Assembly (NCBI RefSeq): GCF_900109545.1
Contig: NZ_FOAP01000004.1
Location: forward strand, 186,001-250,000
Reading direction: 5' to 3'
Length of the DNA: 64,000 bases
Source: Stigmatella aurantiaca
GTDB lineage: Bacteria > Myxococcota > Myxococcia > Myxococcales > Myxococcaceae
Shown: positions 59,182 to 64,000 of the stretch, one piece after another
How the letters are laid out: each line of letters opens with the position of its first letter
How positions within the stretch are numbered: position 1 is the first letter of the stretch
Program-made: the position numbers and the translations under genes
Notes under the pieces: generated by a model
Seen by the model: only the letters and a program-made list of their open reading frames with translations
The model's database searches: none
Told to the model about the DNA's origin: nothing

Positions 59182-60510
59182 CTAAAGGCGTTGGCCCTGG
59201 AAAGGGAGGGTGACGTGATAGCCATACCTTCCCCGGCGCACGAGCAACAACACGCTACGGCCCCGTCGCGCGCTGAGCAGCGCTTCCCTGAAAGCATCCA
59301 AGCTGGCGACCGGCTGATTGTTCACACGCAGGATGACATCCCCCGGTTCCAGGCCGATTTCTTGGGCCGTGGAGCCCGGCCTCAGGGCCGCGATCGCGAG
59401 CACGCCGCGCACCTCTTTCATGCGCAGTCCCAGCCGCTCCCAAGCGAGCGTTTCCACGAGGTGGGAGGGGAACTCTACGGGTGTCACCTGAACGCTGCGC
59501 GTGCCGCGTTCGCGGAACAGCGTCAGCCCGAAGCTGGAGCGCGCCGGATACCCCCGCACGCGGGTGTCGAAATCCTCCGCGTCCGCGATGCGGGAGCCGC
59601 CCATCTCGGCCACCACGTCCCCCCGCTTCACGCCTGCCTGCTCCGCAGGGCTGCCAGGCTCGACGGAGGCCACGAGCGCGCCATAGGTCCGGTCCCATCC
59701 GAGCTGGGCCGCCAGCTGGGGAGGCAAGTTCACGGTCTCGATTCCCACCCACGCGGGGCGCACCTTTCCGAAGCGCGTCAGCTCCTCGACGATGCGCCGC
59801 ACCTTGTCCGCGGGGATGGCGAAGCCGATGCCCTGGGCGCTGGCGAAGATGGCGGTGTTGATGCCGATGATCTCCGCGTCCACGTTGAGCAGGGGCCCGC
59901 CGGAGTTGCCCGGGTTGATGGCCGCATCCGTCTGGACGAAGTCGTTGTAGACGCGCCCGTCCTCGGCGCGGAAGGTGCGGCCCGTGGCGGACACCACGCC
60001 GGCGGTCACCGTCTTGGACAGGCCGAACGGGCTGCCGATGGCGATGACCGTCTCGCCGATCATCAGGTCCGAGCTCGTGCCCAGCTTCGCGGTGGGCAGT
60101 GGCTCGCGCGCCGTCACCTTGAGCACCGCGAGATCGTTGCCCGCGTCGCTGCCGAGCACCTCGGCATCCAGCGTCCGCCCATCCTCCAGGACGACGTGGA
60201 TGGCGGAGGCCCCGCGGATGACGTGCTCGTTGGTGATGATGATGCCCGCCGCATCGACGATGACGCCGGTGCCCAGGCCTTGGATGCGCCGCCGCTCCTC
60301 GCGCCCGCTGAAGAAGTCCTCCAGCACGGAGCGCTGGCCCCCGCGGAAGCGCGACTCCACCTCCTGCTCGGTGCCGATGTAGACAACCGCGGGGGAGGCC
60401 TTCTGCACCACCTCGACGATGGCATCCCGGCGGCGGCCCATGTCGGCCTGGGCGCCCGAGGCCACCAGCAGCGCGGCCATCAACCACCACCCCTTACCCA
60501 CGACTCTCAT
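59182..60510 (-). CDS. HtrA/DegP-type periplasmic serine protease with two PDZ domains
   Basis: 442 aa from ATG 60510 with GGAGG upstream. Signal peptide ends near VASGAQA. Trypsin-like triad: His96 in TNEHV, Asp126 in GNDLAVL and Ser203 in GNSGGPL. Two PDZ domains follow (about 255-345 and 355-440). It degrades or chaperones misfolded envelope proteins. The next gene in the unit encodes the membrane pseudokinase. Confidence 0.94.
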   Translation of the reverse strand: MRVVGKGWWLMAALLVASGAQADMGRRRDAIVEVVQKASPAVVYIGTEQEVESRFRGGQRSVLEDFFSGREERRRIQGLGTGVIVDAAGIIITNEHVIRGASAIHVVLEDGRTLDAEVLGSDAGNDLAVLKVTAREPLPTAKLGTSSDLMIGETVIAIGSPFGLSKTVTAGVVSATGRTFRAEDGRVYNDFVQTDAAINPGNSGGPLLNVDAEIIGINTAIFASAQGIGFAIPADKVRRIVEELTRFGKVRPAWVGIETVNLPPQLAAQLGWDRTYGALVASVEPGSPAEQAGVKRGDVVAEMGGSRIADAEDFDTRVRGYPARSSFGLTLFRERGTRSVQVTPVEFPSHLVETLAWERLGLRMKEVRGVLAIAALRPGSTAQEIGLEPGDVILRVNNQPVASLDAFREALLSARRGRSVLLLVRRGRYGYHVTLPFQGQRL

Positions 60511-60682
60511 TCCGTACCTCCGTGCACACTGCCGTGCCTTGCGAACGACGGCTGGACTGTCGAGAACCACCCAGCATTCCCGGCCCCCCCCTGGATGCGA
60601 AGCGCAACGCTTGCATAAATCAAGAAATCGTCCGGAGCAGCGGGTTGCGGGTGCCCGCGCTGGGGGAGCGAGGAGTTGTCGA

Positions 60683-61654
60683 ATGAGTCTCGTCCTGGTT
60701 GCGGACGATGAGCCGGCGGTGCTGGAAGTCCTCAGTCACGTAGTGGAAGACCTGGGCCACGACGTGTTGTGCGCCCGGGACGGGGAGGAAGCCTTCGGGC
60801 TGGCGAAAATCCGCAGGCCCCAGTTGGTGGTGACGGACCATGTCATGCCTCGGCTGAGCGGGCTGGAGCTGTGCCGGCGGTTGCGCGGGGATGAAGTCCT
60901 CAAGAGCGTGCCGGTCATCCTGCTGAGCGGGGTGCTGCCGCACGGGGCGCCCGAGGCCTCCGCGTTTCTCCACAAGCCCTTCGAGATCAACGACTTCGAG
61001 GCGCTCATCCGCCAGTCCCTGGCCCAGGTGCCGCCGCCACCGGCGGGGGCGGAAGCCCTGCCCGTGGAACAGCTGAGCCACTGGGTGGCGCAGACGCTCC
61101 AGGGCCCGCTGGCGGTGGCGCGCGAACAGCTTCAGCGGCTGAATGGGGCACTCCAGGTGGACCGGCAGGCGCTGATCACGCTGGGCGCGCAGCTGCGCTC
61201 GCTGGAGTTCGCCGGCCGGAACGTCCAGGAGGCGGCGCGCCTGGCCTCGGGCAACGTCATGTTGCAGCGGGTGCCGGTGGACCTGACGCCGTGCCTGCGG
61301 CTCGCGGTGGAGGCCTGCCAGGCGGAGCGGCCGGACCTGTCCGTGCGCCTCACCGTGCCCGGGGAGCCCGTGGTGGTGCGCTATGATCCCGAGCGCATCC
61401 ACCAGGTGTTCGACGCGCTGCTGGCCAACGCCCTCCAGCGGGGGGCGGGGCAGGGCGAGGTCCGCGTGGAGCTGAGCGTGTCCAACACCATGGCGTCCGT
61501 GCGGGTGCGGGACGAGGGCCCGGAGCGCAAGGAGGGCGAGGGGCTGGGGCTGTACATCGCCTCGGAGCTGGCGCGCCTGCATGGCGGCGCGCTGTCCGTC
61601 GAGTCCCACCCCGGCAAGGGGGCCACCTTCAGCCTGCTCTTGCCGAGGGACTGA
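60683..61654 (+). CDS. REC-HATPase protein lacking a normal H box
   Basis: 323 aa from ATG 60683. REC with LVLVADDEPAVLEVL, LVVTDHVMPRLSG and LHKPFEI. The next helical region has LSHWVAQTLQGPLAVAR where a kinase would have HELR-P. The ATPase is present but reduced (DEGPE, GEGLGLYIASELARLHGG). It could be an ATP-binding regulator or a kinase using a non-canonical His. It ends 1 nt before the stop of the convergent agmatinase gene. Confidence 0.82.
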   Translation: MSLVLVADDEPAVLEVLSHVVEDLGHDVLCARDGEEAFGLAKIRRPQLVVTDHVMPRLSGLELCRRLRGDEVLKSVPVILLSGVLPHGAPEASAFLHKPFEINDFEALIRQSLAQVPPPPAGAEALPVEQLSHWVAQTLQGPLAVAREQLQRLNGALQVDRQALITLGAQLRSLEFAGRNVQEAARLASGNVMLQRVPVDLTPCLRLAVEACQAERPDLSVRLTVPGEPVVVRYDPERIHQVFDALLANALQRGAGQGEVRVELSVSNTMASVRVRDEGPERKEGEGLGLYIASELARLHGGALSVESHPGKGATFSLLLPRD

Positions 61655-61655
61655 G

Positions 61656-62693
61656 TCAGGCGCGCTGGGACTTCAGCATCCAGCCGATCATCTTGTAGAG
61701 CAGCCGCGCGCCCACGTTGCCGTCCCACTCGCCGCCCTCGGGATCCGGGGCCACCTCGGTGAGATCGAACCCGACGATGGTGCGCCCCGAGCGGACCACG
61801 CCGGAGAGCAGGGCGATGGCCTCCGGGAAGGACAGGCCGCCGGGCACCGGCGTGCCCGTGTGGGGGCAGAGCACCGGATCCAGGCCGTCGATGTCGAAGG
61901 AGAGGTACACGTGCTCGGGCAGGTGGGAGATGATCTCGTCCACCTGCCGGTTCCAGGGCACGCCATCGAAGCGCCGCTGCTGAAGCGTGGCATCGAAGTA
62001 GGAGCGGATGCGGCCCTGGGAGTCCTGGATGACCTGGTTCTCCTCCTCGCTCATGTCGCGGACGGAGACCTGGACGAGCGACTTCACGCCCGGGATGCGC
62101 TTCACCACGTTGTACATGATGGAGGCGTGAGACCAGGTGAAGCCCTCGTAGGCGTTGCGCAGGTCCGCGTGCGCGTCGAGGTGGAGCACGCCCATGCCCG
62201 GGTACTTCTCGGCGTGGGCCTGGATGATGCCGTAGGAGATGGAGTGGTCCCCGCCGACGGCCCCCACGCGCTTGCCCTGCTCGAGCCAGTGCTTCGTGGT
62301 GCGGTAGACCGTGTCATTCATCTTCTCGCAGAGCTGATTGACGTCATCGGCGGCGGCCTGGAGCTCCGGCTGGGAGGGGTTCACGCCCCCGGCCTCGATG
62401 ACCACCTGGGCGCGCGCCTTGGCGCGGGTGTTCCAGGCGCGCAGCTCCTCGGACTCGGGGAGCAGGGCGATGCCGCGCTCGTAGGGGCGGCCGGTCTCCA
62501 CATCGAAGAGGTCCACCTGGCGGCTCGCCTGGAGCACGGCGGCGGGCCCTTCCGAGGTACCCCCGCCGTAGCTGGTGGTGGCCTCGAAGGGGACGGGGAC
62601 GAGGACGACGTGGGCCTCCTCGGGAGCGTGGGGAAGACCGAAGATGCCGGAGTCAGCGCCGGCGGCGGCGCCGGGATCGAAGTGGGTAGCCAT
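61656..62693 (-). CDS. Agmatinase/ureohydrolase family enzyme
   Basis: 345 aa from ATG 62693, which opens MATHFDPGAAAGADS; the upstream extension lacks family sequence. Manganese ligands are VGGDHSISYG, LDAHADLRNAYEG and SFDIDGLDPVLCPHTGTPVP. Ureohydrolases release urea from agmatine, arginine or related guanidines; the SFDIDGLDP form and the length favour agmatinase (putrescine synthesis), but guanidino-acid hydrolases cannot be excluded. The upstream quinone reductase gene ends 41 nt away on the same strand. Confidence 0.9.
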   Translation of the reverse strand: MATHFDPGAAAGADSGIFGLPHAPEEAHVVLVPVPFEATTSYGGGTSEGPAAVLQASRQVDLFDVETGRPYERGIALLPESEELRAWNTRAKARAQVVIEAGGVNPSQPELQAAADDVNQLCEKMNDTVYRTTKHWLEQGKRVGAVGGDHSISYGIIQAHAEKYPGMGVLHLDAHADLRNAYEGFTWSHASIMYNVVKRIPGVKSLVQVSVRDMSEEENQVIQDSQGRIRSYFDATLQQRRFDGVPWNRQVDEIISHLPEHVYLSFDIDGLDPVLCPHTGTPVPGGLSFPEAIALLSGVVRSGRTIVGFDLTEVAPDPEGGEWDGNVGARLLYKMIGWMLKSQRA

Positions 62694-62734
62694 GGCGCGG
62701 CGCAGGATAAAGGCCTGGCCCTGCTTCGCAACTC

Positions 62735-63724
62735 TCACCCCCAGCGAAGGACGACCTTTCCGACCGTTTCATTGCCCGCCAGCCGCTGGAGCGCCTGCCG
62801 GATGTCCTGGATGGGCACCACGGCGTCGATGACGGGCTTGAGCGCCCCGGAGCGGAACAGCGGCAGCAGGTGCCGCTCGGCGGCCTGGGCCACGGCGATC
62901 TTCTCCTCCAGGGGGCGGCTGCGCAGCGTGGTGCCAGTCATCCGCAGGCGCTTGGAGAGGATGAGCCCGAGGTTCACCTGCGCCTGGTTGCCCGCCACGA
63001 GCCCCACGAGCATGGCCCGGCCCTGGAAGGCCAGCGCCTCCAGGGTCTCCGGGACGTAGTCGCCCCCGACGAGATCCAGCGCCAGGTCGGCCCCGGCGCC
63101 ACCGGTGGCCTCCCGGACGGCCTGGGCGAAGCGGGGCGGGGAGCCCGGGACGTGGACGGTGCGCTCCACGCCCCACTCCCGGGCACGCTCCAGCTTCAAG
63201 GCGTTGCGTCCCGTGCCCACCACGCGGGCCCCCATGGCCCGGCACAGCAGGGCGGCCGCGGACCCCACGCCGCTGGCCACGGCGTGGACAAGCACCGTCT
63301 CCCCGGGGCGCAGGCCTCCCTGGAGCACCAGGGCATCGAACGCCGTGAGGTAGACCTCGGGGAGGGCCGCCGCGTCCGTGAAGTCCAGGCCCTCGGGCAG
63401 GGGAATCGCCTCGCGCTCATGGACGGTGAGCTGCTCGGCCCAGGCCCCGCCCGCCACCAGCCCCATGACGCGGGCGCCCGGCTGGAAGCGGCGCACCCGG
63501 GAGCCCACGGCCACCACCTCACCGGCGTACTCGAGGCCGGGGATGTCCGGAGGAGCGCCCGGGGGCGGGGGGTAGTGACCCTTGAGCTGGAGCAGATCGG
63601 CCCGGTTGAGCGCGGTGGCGCGCACCTGGACGAGCAGCTCGGAGGGGCCGGGGGTGAGGTCCGGCCGCTCCTCGAAGGAGAGGACCTCGGGACCGCCTGC
63701 GCCGGTGGTTCGGAACACGTGCAT
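62735..63724 (-). CDS. Zinc-independent MDR quinone oxidoreductase (Qor/PIG3-like)
   Basis: 329 aa from ATG 63724. N-terminal GroES-like part (ATALNRADLLQLKGHYPPPPG) without structural-zinc cysteines, and an NADPH-binding fold with VHAVASGVGSAAALLCRAMGA and VVGTGRNALKL. This pattern is that of TP53I3/PIG3-type NADPH:quinone reductases, which reduce quinones by one electron. The same strand continues to the agmatinase gene with a 41-nt gap. Its in vivo substrate is unknown. Confidence 0.9.
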   Translation of the reverse strand: MHVFRTTGAGGPEVLSFEERPDLTPGPSELLVQVRATALNRADLLQLKGHYPPPPGAPPDIPGLEYAGEVVAVGSRVRRFQPGARVMGLVAGGAWAEQLTVHEREAIPLPEGLDFTDAAALPEVYLTAFDALVLQGGLRPGETVLVHAVASGVGSAAALLCRAMGARVVGTGRNALKLERAREWGVERTVHVPGSPPRFAQAVREATGGAGADLALDLVGGDYVPETLEALAFQGRAMLVGLVAGNQAQVNLGLILSKRLRMTGTTLRSRPLEEKIAVAQAAERHLLPLFRSGALKPVIDAVVPIQDIRQALQRLAGNETVGKVVLRWG

Positions 63725-63821
63725 GGGACACCTCGGCGAGAAGCCTGGTTGCTCTCCAGTGGGGGCAGCGAACTCCCTGGCCCAGGAGAGCCTCACGGCT
63801 TATGAAGCCTGGGAGTCCATC

Positions 63822-64000
63822 ATGTCGCGTCCTGCCTGCCCCATCTGCCAGAAGCCTTCCGCCCCCCGCGCGGAAAATCCCTCCTATCCGTTCTGCTCCC
63901 GACGGTGCCGGGCCGTGGACCTGGGCCGCTGGTTGGGCGAGGAGTACCGGGTCCCGGATCGCCAGGTGGACGAGCGCGAGGACGAGCTGCCGCCGGGCCA
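63822..64000 (+). CDS. yacG: DNA gyrase inhibitor YacG, 5' part (runs off the window)
   Basis: 59 codons visible: MSRPACPICQKPSA, then FCSRRCRAVDLGRWLGEEYR and VPDRQVDERED. CPxC...FCSxRC binds one zinc in the YacG family, and DLGxWLxExYxVP is its signature. In E. coli YacG binds GyrB and inhibits DNA gyrase; the same family role is assumed here. The start is ATG 63822 with GGGAG seven nt before it; the end lies outside the window. Confidence 0.93.
   Translation, partial: MSRPACPICQKPSAPRAENPSYPFCSRRCRAVDLGRWLGEEYRVPDRQVDEREDELPPG

Overview
The window is GC-rich, gene-dense DNA from a myxobacterium of the suborder Cystobacterineae (Stigmatella/Archangium/Cystobacter type). Supporting markers are a terminal PKS-NRPS pair that reads as the end of a myxalamid cluster, RomR (a myxobacterial polarity regulator), a perfect match to the Myxococcus LexA box, MYXO-CTERM-type C-terminal sorting tails, many hybrid two-component proteins and a kinase-like PEGA protein. 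Database comparisons mentioned here are from memory; nothing was searched.

Layout. (1) 1-7302: the 3' end of a modular PKS gene (ER-KR-ACP) overlaps by 4 nt a single-module NRPS with a terminal thioester reductase. The adenylation pocket read by hand is DLFNNALTYK, an alanine code, so the chain should leave as an alaninol amide, as in myxalamid. A perfect 12-bp hairpin ends the unit. (2) 7303-11258: an accessory pocket between the PKS/NRPS and a selenocysteine tRNA gene. It holds a decayed DUF2019 gene with several frameshifts, a decayed partner upstream of it, and an intact two-gene unit: a ~664-aa protein with a ParB/Srx-like DGxTR motif followed by a small GIY-YIG nuclease. This is the best candidate for an undescribed system. 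(3) 11259-14841: selC, a TPR-metallopeptidase, a single-domain response regulator and a groES-less groEL with a sigma-70 promoter and a CIRCE operator. (4) 14849-20124: signalling and polarity block: hybrid histidine kinase, REC-GAF-GGDEF diguanylate cyclase, double CheW-like protein and RomR. (5) 20178-28286: valS with a long lysine-rich tail, nadC, a PafA-like phosphatase, a thioesterase, glpX and a RatA-like protein. (6) 28659-36201: a 59-aa protein, ADP-ribosylglycohydrolase, eno-surE, a LysM-M23 lipoprotein, a barrel-like protein, a TPR lipoprotein, and lexA with its box. (7) 36316-51957: two sensor kinases, a FecR-domain protein and a four-gene surface locus in which two proteins carry MYXO-CTERM-like tails, ending in a terminator that contains both convergent stop codons. 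(8) 51955-64000: REC-DUF4388 protein, VOC protein, GspE N-domain protein, YccF, GH5 glycosidase, HtrA followed by a predicted pseudokinase, REC-ATPase protein, agmatinase-like enzyme, quinone oxidoreductase and the 5' end of yacG.

Cross-cutting points. Several genes have a TAnnnT hexamer 6-9 nt before the start codon and no Shine-Dalgarno sequence, which suggests leaderless mRNAs. Block order (groEL, cyclase, romR, lexA) agrees with what I remember of one chromosomal neighbourhood in Myxococcus xanthus, so most of the window looks like core chromosome, with region 2 and probably region 1 as insertions. Long antisense frames are by-products of high GC and were left out.
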